Program-made: the position numbers and the translations under genes | In this document: positions 10,504-17,900 of the stretch, piece after piece | Layout: each line of letters begins with the position of its first letter | Position numbering within the stretch: position 1 is the stretch's first letter | DNA from: Betaproteobacteria bacterium | Lineage (GTDB): Bacteria; Pseudomonadota; Gammaproteobacteria; Burkholderiales; Casimicrobiaceae | NCBI GenBank assembly: GCA_003153475.1 | Contig: PLYT01000089.1 | Location: forward strand, 35,200-79,225 | DNA length: 44,026 nucleotides | Reading direction: 5' to 3' | The notes under the pieces: generated by a model | The model's database searches: none | Seen by the model: the letters and a program-made list of their open reading frames with translations, nothing else | Told to the model about the DNA's origin: nothing

Positions 10504-10650
10504 CAGCGAGCCGTGCGCAAAGTTGACGATGCGCGTGACGCCGAAGATCAGCGACAGCCCCGCGGCGACCAGGAACAGCGACGACGCGCCGGCCAGGCCG
10601 TTGAACAGTTGAACGAGGAGCGCGGAGAGGGTCAGGAACGACGTGCGGCG

Positions 10651-11850
10651 TCAGTTGGCCGGGCGGTGTGCACGCACCCAGTCGTCCGAGGGCAGGTAAT
10701 CAGCGCCGTCGGCGTATTTCGCATCGACCATCACGCCCTTGCCGTCCTTGATCGCAAGCCTTCCGACATAGGCACCCATCGTCGACTGATGATCGATCGC
10801 GCGGTAGCGAATCGTGCCGAAAGGCGTTTCGACGACGAGGCCCGCCATCGCGGCGATCAGCTTCGCATTGTCGGTCGACCTGGCCTTGCGAATCGCCGCC
10901 GCCGCGCTGTTGACGACGCTGTAGCCGACGACCGAACCCTGGCGTGGATAGTCGTTGAACTTGGCGCGGTACGCGTCGAGAAAGCGCCGGTGCACAGGCG
11001 TGTCGATCTCGTACCACGGATAACCGGTGACGTACCAGCCGACCGGGGCCTCATCCTTCAGCGGGTCGAGATACTCGGGCTCGCCGCCGAGCAGATCGAA
11101 TACCGGCCGGTCCCTGAACAGGCCGCGAAGCTCGCCCTCACGCACGAACTTCGCGAGGTCGGCGGCGAACAGCGACGAAAAGATCGCGTCGGGCTTGGCG
11201 TCTATCATTGCCTGCACGACCGGTCCCGCGTCGATCTTGCCCAACGGGGCGGCGAATTCGACGAACTCGATGCCCGACGACTGACGCGCGATCATTTGTT
11301 GCTTGAACGCCTCGGTCGCCGACTTGCCGTACTCGTAATCGGGATAGACGATCGCCCAGCGCCGCTTGCCGAGCTTGGCGGCTTCGGGGACCAGCATCGC
11401 CGTTTGCATGTAGGTCGATGGACGCAGCCGGAACGTGTATTTGTTGCCGTTGTCCCAGACGATCTTGTCGGTCAGCGGCTCCGAGGCAAGGAAAAGGCGC
11501 TGGCGCTGCTTGGCGAAATCGGCAACCGCCAGGCCGACGGCCGACGAGAACGTCCCCATCAGCACGTCGACCTTTTCGCGCGAAACCAGCTCCTCGGCCA
11601 CCCGCACCGCATCGCCGGGACTGCCGGTGTCGTCTCGCACGATCAATTCGACCGGCCGGCCGAGCAGCCCGCCACCCCGGTTGATCTCGTCGACGGCCAA
11701 CTCCATCCCGCGCTTGTAGGCTTCGAGAAAGGCCGGAAAAGTCTTGTAGCTGTTGAGCTCGCCCAGCTTGATCGGTTGTGCGCCCGCCGACAGCGCGCAA
11801 AAGGCGATGGCTATCGGAAAATACCGGATCAGCGATGCCATGCTTTTCAT
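10651..11850 (-). CDS. branched-chain amino acid-type ABC substrate-binding protein (LivK-like)
   Basis: This is a periplasmic binding protein of the Leu/Ile/Val-amide family (type I fold), about 399 residues. The chosen ATG at 11850 gives MKSMASLIRYFPIAIAFCAL with a cleavage site near LSAGAQP, and GGAG lies 7 bases upstream; an in-frame ATG at 11931 would place 27 odd residues before the signal peptide. Family marks are ELAVDEINRGGGLLGRPVEL, VDVLMGTFSSAVGLAV, and the domain II strand KRRWAIVYPDYEYGKSATEA. It heads the minus-strand operon livK-livHM-livG-livF. The pattern YPWYEIDTPVHRRFLDAYRA resembles the urea/short-chain-amide subgroup as much as amino acid binders, so the ligand is open. 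Confidence 0.9.
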   Translation of the reverse strand: MKSMASLIRYFPIAIAFCALSAGAQPIKLGELNSYKTFPAFLEAYKRGMELAVDEINRGGGLLGRPVELIVRDDTGSPGDAVRVAEELVSREKVDVLMGTFSSAVGLAVADFAKQRQRLFLASEPLTDKIVWDNGNKYTFRLRPSTYMQTAMLVPEAAKLGKRRWAIVYPDYEYGKSATEAFKQQMIARQSSGIEFVEFAAPLGKIDAGPVVQAMIDAKPDAIFSSLFAADLAKFVREGELRGLFRDRPVFDLLGGEPEYLDPLKDEAPVGWYVTGYPWYEIDTPVHRRFLDAYRAKFNDYPRQGSVVGYSVVNSAAAAIRKARSTDNAKLIAAMAGLVVETPFGTIRYRAIDHQSTMGAYVGRLAIKDGKGVMVDAKYADGADYLPSDDWVRAHRPAN

Positions 11851-12094
11851 TCGAGCTCCACGATTTCGGCTGGCGGCGACGCACTGGGAGCGCCGAGCGA
11901 ACCTTGAAAGTATGCATGATAGCGGTCGCAAGCAGGGCAGGGGAAGCCAAGGTTTCCTTGCCGCGCAATGAGACAGGTTCTATGCATATGCGCGGGAGAG
12001 CCGGTTGCGCCCACGTCACGCAGGTAAAATATCGGGTTTTACCGATTCTGCCGGCGACCGTGTCGCTGGCGGTGCGTGCTGCCAGGTCCCTTTG

Positions 12095-15000
12095 ATGCTG
12101 AAGCTTGCTTTTGGACTGATTTTTCCGGACTTGTACGCGACCGAAGGGCTCGCAAAGGTCGACGCTGCGTTTCTTGCGTTCCTGCGCGCGGCCGACGCTG
12201 TGCTAAGCGAGCGTCTGGCGGCAGCCCGCGCGAACAAGGCCGCGCTCGATCGCGGCCAGGAGTCGGCGCTGCTGATCGCCATCGCGCCGCATCTGGAGGA
12301 TTTTGTCGCGCTGCTGTTCGGCGTCGAAGCCGAAGTCGCCGCCCTGCAACGGGCGCAGCACGAGCTGGCACCGCTCTATGCCTGCAAGCGCCAGGTCGTG
12401 CAGCGCAAGGCGATGAACAAGTACAAGGCCGACGAGGCGGCGACCTTCGACGGCGATGCACTGCGGGCGGAGCTCGAGTCCCGCCTCGGCGTGCCGCTGC
12501 AAGGCTTGCCCGGCGAGCTCGCATTCGCGCGCGCGGTCGGGACGTGGATTGCCGACGAAGCCGCGCATGGCGCCGACATCGAGCTTGCGCTTCGCTATGC
12601 GGCATGGGCGGCGCACACGCCGGCAGGCAAGGCTCGGCACCGCGCAGGGGTGCTGTTCAAGGCGCCCCGCAAGCTCGACTACCTTCGTCTTATCCCGGTC
12701 GAGCACGACCACAAGGACGGCATCGACAGCTTCCGCTTGCCCGACGATCATCTGCGGCGGCGCGACGGTTTTGCGCTCACCGACGCCGGGACCGATCTCG
12801 CCGGCGGACTCGACCAGGCCAACTACTGCATCTGGTGCCACGAACAGCAGAAGGACTCGTGCTCGTCGGGCCTGCGCGAAAAAAAGACGGCCGACGGCGC
12901 TCCGCCGCCGTTCAAGCGCTCGCCATTCGGCGTGCCGCTGGCCGGCTGTCCGCTTGACGAGCGGATTTCCGAATTCAACAAGCTGCGCGCCGAAGGCTGG
13001 GCGCTGGGCGCGCTGGCGATGATCTGCATCGACAACCCGATGGTGGCAGGCACCGGTCATCGCATCTGCAACGACTGCATGAAGTCGTGCATCTACCAGA
13101 AGCAGGAGCCGGTCGACATTCCGCAATCCGAGACGCGCGTGCTCAAAGACGTGCTGGCGCTACCTTGGGGCTTCGAGATCTACGGCCTGCTGACGCGGTG
13201 GAATCCGCTCGATCTGTCGCGTCCGCTGCCGAGAGCCGCCAGCGGCAAGCGGGTGCTCGTCGTCGGCATGGGTCCGGCCGGTTTCACGCTCGCGCACCAC
13301 CTGCTGAACGACGGCCATACGGTCGTCGGCGTCGATGGCCTCAAGATCGAGCCACTCCCGCCGTCGGTTTCGGGAGTGACCGCGACCGGCGCGCGCGTGC
13401 CGTTCGAGCCGATACGCGACATCGACGCACTGCGCGAGCCGCTGGACCAGCGCGTCATGGCGGGATTCGGCGGCGTGGCCGAGTACGGTATCACCGTGCG
13501 CTGGGACAAAAATTTCCTCAAGGTGCTGCGTCTTCTGATCGAGCGCCGCGAGCGCTTTGCGCTGTGCGGCGGCGTGCGCTTTGGCGGCACGCTCGACGCC
13601 GAGGACGCATTCGCGCTTGGCTTCGACCATATCGCGCTCGCCGCAGGCGCCGGCCGCCCGACGGTGCTCGATCTGCCGAATGCGCTGGCCAAAGGGGTCC
13701 GCACCGCTTCGGACTTCCTGATGGCGCTGCAACTGACCGGCGCCGCGCGCAAGGACTCGGTCGCCAACATGGAGATCCGCCTGCCGCTGGTCGTCATCGG
13801 CGGCGGCTTGACGGCGATCGACACCGCGACCGAATCGCTGGCGTATTACCCGGTGCAGGTGGAGAAATTCCTCGCGCGCTATGACGCGCTGGTGGTCGAG
13901 CGCGGGCGCGAGCGCGTCGAGTCGGAATGGACCGACGACGAACGCGATGTTGCGCTGGAGTACCTGGCGCACGGACGCGCGATTCGCGCCGAGCGCGCTG
14001 CGGCCGCGGGCGAGGGACGTGCAGCGCGCGTGCTCGAGCTGCTCCAATCGTGGGGTGGCGTGACGATCGCCTACCGGCGCCGGCTGATCGACAGTCCGTC
14101 GTATACGCTCAATCACGAAGAAGTCGAGAAGGCGCTCGAAGAAGGCATCCGTTTTGCCGAAGGCCTGACGCCGCTATCGATCGATATCGACGCGCACGGT
14201 CGTGCCAGCGCGCTGTCCGTGTCGGTCCAGCACAACGACGGCGACGGCGTCTGGCACGAATCGGGGCGAGCGTCGCTGCCGGCGCGTACGGTCCTGATCG
14301 CAGCCGGCACGCAGCCGAATACGGTGCTGGCGCGCGAGGACGCAGCGCATTTCCACCTCGACGGCAAATATTTCCGCGCTGTCGACGAGGCGGGCGATGT
14401 CGTCAAGCCGGTGCCGGGGCAGCCCAAGCCCGCGCTCGCGCAGGTGTTGACCGCGATCGAGCCGGACGGGCGCGCGATCAGCTACTTCGGCGACCTCCAT
14501 CCCTCTTTTTTTGGCAACGTCGTCAAGGCGATGGGTAGCGCCAAGCAGGGTTATCCAATCGTCAGTCGCATGCTCACGCGTGTGGAACCAGCCTCCTCGC
14601 TCGACGACGAGGGATTCCTCGCGCTGGTCAACGGCGAGCTGCGGGCCAGCGTCGAGCGCGTCGTGCGGCTGACGCCGACGATCATCGAGGTCGTCGTTCA
14701 TGCCCCGGCCGCGGCGCGGAAATTTGCGCCAGGGCAGTTCTACCGCCTGCAGAATTTCGAGTCACTCGCGCAGAAGAGCGAAGGCACGAGGCTGGCGATG
14801 GAAGGTCTCGCGCTGACCGGGGCCTGGGTCGATCGCGAGCGCGGGCTGGTATCGACGATCGTGCTGGAAATGGGCGGCTCGTCGGATCTTTGCGCGCAGC
14901 TCGAGCGCGGCGAGCCGATCGTGCTGATGGGACCCACCGGCTCGCCGACCGAGATCGAGCCGGGCGAGACGGTGATGCTCGCCGGCGGAGGCCTCGGCAA

Positions 15001-15610
15001 TGCCGTGCTTTTTTCGATCGGCAAGGCATTTCGCAATGCCGGCTCGAAGGTCCTTTACTTCGCCGGCTATCGAAAGATGATCGACCGTTACAAGGTCGCC
15101 GATATCGAAGCCGCCGCGGACGTCGTCGTCTGGTGCTGCGACGAAGCGCCGGGCTTCGTGGCGCACCGGCCGCAGGACAGGAGTTTCGTCGGCAACATCG
15201 TGCAGGGGATGCTCGCCTATGCGAAAGGCGAGCTCGGCGAGTCAGCGATCTCGGCCGGCGCCGCGGACCGCATCATCGCCATCGGTTCGGACAAGATGAT
15301 GGCGGCGGTCAGCGCGGCCCGGCACACGGTGCTGAAGCCGTATCTGAAACCTTCGCATCGCGGCATCGGGTCGATCAATTCGCCGATGCAATGCATGATG
15401 AAGGAGATCTGCGCGCAATGCCTGCAACCGCAGCACGATCCGGCCACGGGCAAGCTGAGCTACGTCTTTTCCTGCTTCAACCAGGATCAGTCGCTCGATA
15501 GCGTCGACTTCGCCGGTCTCGACGCGCGCTTGTCGCAGAACGCCGTGCAGGAAAAGCTCACTGCGCAATGGGTCGAGCATTGCCTGCACACTGCCGCCGC
15601 CGACGCCTGA
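12095..15610 (+). CDS. GltD-like/PyrK-like multidomain FAD- and iron-sulfur oxidoreductase
   Basis: This 1171-residue protein seems to be a cytoplasmic flavoprotein that moves electrons between NAD(P)H, FAD and Fe-S clusters. An N-terminal helical part of about 240 residues has no clear family. Cys-rich segments follow: NYCIWCHEQQKDSC (near 243-256), GCPLDERISEFNKL (near 284) and ICNDCMKSCIYQ (near 325), as in GltD-type [4Fe-4S] domains. VLVVGMGPAGFTLAHHL (near 386) is the FAD-binding loop, with a second nucleotide-binding region around LPLVVIGGGLTAIDTATE. From about 850 the chain resembles PyrK/ferredoxin reductases (FAPGQFYRLQNF, VMLAGGGLGNAVLFSIG), with late cysteines ICAQCLQ and FSCFNQ. 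The ATG at 12095 is preferred; an upstream start at 12005 adds 30 atypical residues. The gene is divergent from livK, and its redox partner is unknown. Confidence 0.82.
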   Translation: MLKLAFGLIFPDLYATEGLAKVDAAFLAFLRAADAVLSERLAAARANKAALDRGQESALLIAIAPHLEDFVALLFGVEAEVAALQRAQHELAPLYACKRQVVQRKAMNKYKADEAATFDGDALRAELESRLGVPLQGLPGELAFARAVGTWIADEAAHGADIELALRYAAWAAHTPAGKARHRAGVLFKAPRKLDYLRLIPVEHDHKDGIDSFRLPDDHLRRRDGFALTDAGTDLAGGLDQANYCIWCHEQQKDSCSSGLREKKTADGAPPPFKRSPFGVPLAGCPLDERISEFNKLRAEGWALGALAMICIDNPMVAGTGHRICNDCMKSCIYQKQEPVDIPQSETRVLKDVLALPWGFEIYGLLTRWNPLDLSRPLPRAASGKRVLVVGMGPAGFTLAHHLLNDGHTVVGVDGLKIEPLPPSVSGVTATGARVPFEPIRDIDALREPLDQRVMAGFGGVAEYGITVRWDKNFLKVLRLLIERRERFALCGGVRFGGTLDAEDAFALGFDHIALAAGAGRPTVLDLPNALAKGVRTASDFLMALQLTGAARKDSVANMEIRLPLVVIGGGLTAIDTATESLAYYPVQVEKFLARYDALVVERGRERVESEWTDDERDVALEYLAHGRAIRAERAAAAGEGRAARVLELLQSWGGVTIAYRRRLIDSPSYTLNHEEVEKALEEGIRFAEGLTPLSIDIDAHGRASALSVSVQHNDGDGVWHESGRASLPARTVLIAAGTQPNTVLAREDAAHFHLDGKYFRAVDEAGDVVKPVPGQPKPALAQVLTAIEPDGRAISYFGDLHPSFFGNVVKAMGSAKQGYPIVSRMLTRVEPASSLDDEGFLALVNGELRASVERVVRLTPTIIEVVVHAPAAARKFAPGQFYRLQNFESLAQKSEGTRLAMEGLALTGAWVDRERGLVSTIVLEMGGSSDLCAQLERGEPIVLMGPTGSPTEIEPGETVMLAGGGLGNAVLFSIGKAFRNAGSKVLYFAGYRKMIDRYKVADIEAAADVVVWCCDEAPGFVAHRPQDRSFVGNIVQGMLAYAKGELGESAISAGAADRIIAIGSDKMMAAVSAARHTVLKPYLKPSHRGIGSINSPMQCMMKEICAQCLQPQHDPATGKLSYVFSCFNQDQSLDSVDFAGLDARLSQNAVQEKLTAQWVEHCLHTAAADA

Positions 15611-16058
15611 TCGAAGCCCCTGACGCCTGAGGAGACCCGAGCGTCAAGGTCGTCAGTTCGACGCAGGCGGCAGCGCCGGCGCCCAAGAACCGCCGTCGGC
15701 AGCCCGGTGGGCGCGGTCCGGGAACACCGACAGGCGCGATGGTGGGTTCTCAGGCGACGCCGCCGACACCGCCGGGTCCGGGCCTAGCCCCGCCGGCCGG
15801 CAAGGTGCCGAAGGGTGGGGCCACCGGCGAAGGGCGCTGGGCCGGGCGCCGAGGCCGCCTGAGCGCCGGACTCCACGACGGCACGGTTAATGCTGCACGC
15901 ACGGCATGGCGGGCGTCACGCGCGCAAGCGCGGGGTAATCGCAGCAATATTTACAAGCGCTTGTAAATAGTTGCACCCGCGCTTCGCGGCTTGGACGCAC
16001 CCGCACGCATCCGCGAGACGTGCGTCAGGCGATCGGGCGGCGGCACTCAGGAGATCAC
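15611..16058 (+). other. 448-bp intergenic stretch with a Pro/Ala-rich open frame
   Basis: No convincing gene is visible. One frame is open from about 15631 to a TAA just after 15963 and would encode a Pro-, Gly- and Arg-rich chain (PTPPGPGLAPPAGKVPKG and a basic end). Its only usable start is the ATG at 15739, with no ribosome binding site in front of it. It could be a short disordered protein or chance in GC-rich DNA. The AT-rich end of the region carries the palindrome listed separately, about 90 bp before the stress-protein gene. Confidence 0.4.
15948..15969. promoter_or_regulatory. perfect 22-bp palindrome, LacI-type operator-like
   Basis: All 11 base pairs match around a CG centre (between 15958 and 15959). 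The core ACAAGCGCTTGT and AT-rich flanks resemble operators of LacI/GalR regulators, which have a central CG. It stands out as AT-rich in GC-rich surroundings. No T-run follows, so it is not a standard terminator. It is 90 bp upstream of the stress-protein gene at 16059, a position that fits an operator or the start of a leader RNA. Confidence 0.45.
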
Positions 16059-16709
16059 ATGACAACGATCATTGCCGGGAGATTCGAACAGGAAGCGCAA
16101 GCGACGCACGCAGCCGATGCATTGCGACAGCGCGGCTTCGCCGCGGAGGACGTGACGATCTTTTATCTCAACCCGCCCGGGCAGCATGCGACGTTTCCGG
16201 TGGGCGGAGATCGCGATAAATCGCACGGCGCGGCGGGCGCGCACAGCGGTGCGCTCAAGGGCGCGGCGATCGGCGGCGTCGTCGGACTGGGCGTCGGCGC
16301 CGCGGTCGCGCCGCTGGTGGGGCCGGCCGGCGCGGGCGCCGGCGCCTATGTCGGGTCGCTGGCGGGGGCCCTCGGCGACATGGGCGAATCGGATTCTGCG
16401 GCCAGGGAGGGGGGCCAACCGCCAGTCGACGGGACCCCCGACGGTATTCCGATGGAACGGCCGGCAGGCTTTATCGTTGCCGCGCGCGCGCCCGAATACG
16501 CGCGTCGCGTCGTGGCCGCCAATGTCCTACAATCGGTGGGAGCGAAGGACGTCGAGCGAGCTGACGGCACCTGGCGAATGGGAAAGTGGGTAGACTTCGA
16601 TTCGCTGCAGTCGCCGAAGCTCGTCGACCCGCCGGCTTCAGATCGCGGAATCGGCGCGGCATTAACGAATGCGAATGAACGAAGCAAGCACAAGGAGGAA
16701 TCGCGATGA
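16059..16709 (+). CDS. general-stress-17M-like protein with glycine zipper
   Basis: The 216-residue product begins MTTIIAGRFEQEAQATHAAD and goes on ALRQRGFAAEDVTIFYLNPP, the pattern of GSP17M/YflT-like N-terminal domains, in which a helix is flanked by two short strands. A glycine-rich hydrophobic stretch (residues about 75-115: KGAAIGGVVGLGVGAAVAPL) looks like a glycine zipper that could insert in or associate with the membrane. The second half repeats a small domain (GFIVAARAPEYARRVVAANV). AGGAGA ends 6 bases before the ATG at 16059; an upstream in-frame ATG lacks such a site. Its stop overlaps the start of the next gene (ATGA), so the two are translationally coupled. A stress role is inferred from the family only. 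Confidence 0.75.
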   Translation: MTTIIAGRFEQEAQATHAADALRQRGFAAEDVTIFYLNPPGQHATFPVGGDRDKSHGAAGAHSGALKGAAIGGVVGLGVGAAVAPLVGPAGAGAGAYVGSLAGALGDMGESDSAAREGGQPPVDGTPDGIPMERPAGFIVAARAPEYARRVVAANVLQSVGAKDVERADGTWRMGKWVDFDSLQSPKLVDPPASDRGIGAALTNANERSKHKEESR

Positions 16710-16861
16710 ACGTTACGCTGACGCTCGGACCGCTGATCTCGCTGATCGCGGGCATTCTGATTCTGTTGATCCCCCGGCTGCTGAATTACATCGTCGCGAT
16801 CTACCTGATCGTGATCGGCGTAATCGGGCTGTTCGGCGCCGGCGGCATGCACTTGCGCTGA
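16706..16861 (+). CDS. small membrane protein, DUF3096 family
   Basis: This 51-residue protein reads as two hydrophobic helices: LISLIAGILILLIPRLL, then NYIVAIYLIVIGVIGLFG, and a short tail ending in HLR. The pattern LIAGILILLIPRLLNYIVAI matches the small DUF3096 membrane proteins, which have no known function. The ATG shares bases with the stop of the stress-protein gene (16706-16709, ATGA). Its stop ends at 16861, one base before the tail-to-tail stop of the minus-strand FAH gene. Length and hydrophobicity fit an inner-membrane peptide that works together with its upstream partner. Confidence 0.8.
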   Translation: MNVTLTLGPLISLIAGILILLIPRLLNYIVAIYLIVIGVIGLFGAGGMHLR

Positions 16862-17656
16862 CTACACGACCTTCACCTGGATGTTCGGGAGGCCATCGAT
16901 GTGGCCTTCCATCACGTCGCCCCTGACGACCGGTCCGACGTTCTCCGGCGTGCCCGAATAGATGATGTCGCCGGGCGCAAGCTCGAAAGCTTCCGAGAGC
17001 TTGCTGATCTGCTCGGCGACCGACCAGATCATCTGCGACAGATCGGCATTCTGCTTGGTCTGTCCGTTGACCTTGAGCCAGATTGCGCCCTTGGCGAAGT
17101 GACCGACGGCCGCCACGGGCTGCAGGTGTCCGAGCGGCGCGGAATGATCGAAGCTCTTCCCGATCTCCCAGGGTTTCTTTTCGTCGCCCATTGCGCGCTG
17201 CAGGTCGCGCCGTGTCATGTCCAGGCCGACCGTGTAACCGAACACGTGGACGAGCGCCTGGTCGATCGGGATGTCGCGTCCACCGCTCTTGAGCGCTGCG
17301 ACCAGCTCGACCTCGTAATGATAATTTTTGGTCAGCGGAGGGTACGGGTGATCGACGATCGCGCCGGGCGGCACGTTCTGCACCGCATCGGTAGGCTTCT
17401 GGAAAAAGAATGGGGGCTCGCGGGTCGGATCGGAACCCATCTCCCGCGCGTGCGCCGCGTAATTGCGTCCAATGCAATAAATGCGGCGCACCGGAAACTC
17501 GCCGCCGCCGGCAATCGGAATGAACGTCGGCGCGACGTTGAACGGCGTGCGCGACGCTTCTGGGGCCGCATTGCCGGACAGCGCATAGCCGGCCACTCCT
17601 CCGACGGCGAGCGCGCTGCCGCGACGCAGTATTTCCCGGCGTTGTCTCGAGGTCAT
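16862..17656 (-). CDS. fumarylacetoacetate hydrolase family protein with export-type N-terminus
   Basis: The 264-residue product carries the FAH-family core used by enzymes that cleave or decarboxylate beta-dicarbonyl acids: RRIYCIGRNYAAHAREMG, PPFFFQKPTDAV, YEVELVAAL (the metal-binding E-x-E), GYTVGLDMTRRDLQ and GDIIYSGTPENVGPV. Unusually, about 34 residues precede the core: MTSRQRREILRRGSALAVGG and then VAGYALSGNAAP. These have an RR pair, a hydrophobic stretch and an Ala-x-Ala-like end, typical of a Tat or Sec signal. FAH proteins are normally cytoplasmic, so this one may act in the periplasm; a Tat signal would fit a folded metal enzyme. It is convergent with the DUF3096 gene. The substrate is not known. 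Confidence 0.85.
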   Translation of the reverse strand: MTSRQRREILRRGSALAVGGVAGYALSGNAAPEASRTPFNVAPTFIPIAGGGEFPVRRIYCIGRNYAAHAREMGSDPTREPPFFFQKPTDAVQNVPPGAIVDHPYPPLTKNYHYEVELVAALKSGGRDIPIDQALVHVFGYTVGLDMTRRDLQRAMGDEKKPWEIGKSFDHSAPLGHLQPVAAVGHFAKGAIWLKVNGQTKQNADLSQMIWSVAEQISKLSEAFELAPGDIIYSGTPENVGPVVRGDVMEGHIDGLPNIQVKVV

Positions 17657-17663
17657 GATGCTT

Positions 17664-17810
17664 CTAGCGGCCCTTCGGGCTCGCCTTGGTGCGCGGCATG
17701 ACGCGCGGCACCGATGGCGCCTGCGGGCGCTTGACCTGCGGAATCTGGATCGGCTGTCCGGTCTTCGCGTCGCGTCCGCGGAAACTGCCGCTGCCTTTGC
17801 CTTTGCTCAT
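17664..17810 (-). CDS. 48-residue basic protein of unknown function
   Basis: A short frame encodes MSKGKGSGSFRGRDAKTGQP, then IQIPQVKRPQAPSVPRVMPR and a basic end TKASPKGR. AGGA lies 8 bases before the ATG at 17810, and the stop is a TAG at 17664-17666, seven bases before the FAH start, so the two may be one transcript. The opening phrase F-R-G-R-D-A-K-T-G-Q looks like a small conserved domain seen in short bacterial proteins, but I cannot name a family. It has many Lys/Arg and Pro and no membrane segment. It may bind nucleic acid, or may not be folded. Confidence 0.6.
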   Translation of the reverse strand: MSKGKGSGSFRGRDAKTGQPIQIPQVKRPQAPSVPRVMPRTKASPKGR

Positions 17811-17900
17811 CGCTCGATCCTCGTTTGAGTGTCCATAACGATCATCATGCTACCGCACATCCGCGGCTGCAAGCCTCGCCATCGGGGCCACGAGCCGGGC

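Noticed and set aside
12005-12094. Upstream extension of the large flavoprotein
   Set aside because: The 30 extra residues are atypical; the ATG at 12095 opens the regular sequence.
15739-15966. Pro/Ala-rich 75-residue frame as a real gene
   Set aside because: No ribosome site, low complexity, and the frame is open mainly because of GC bias.
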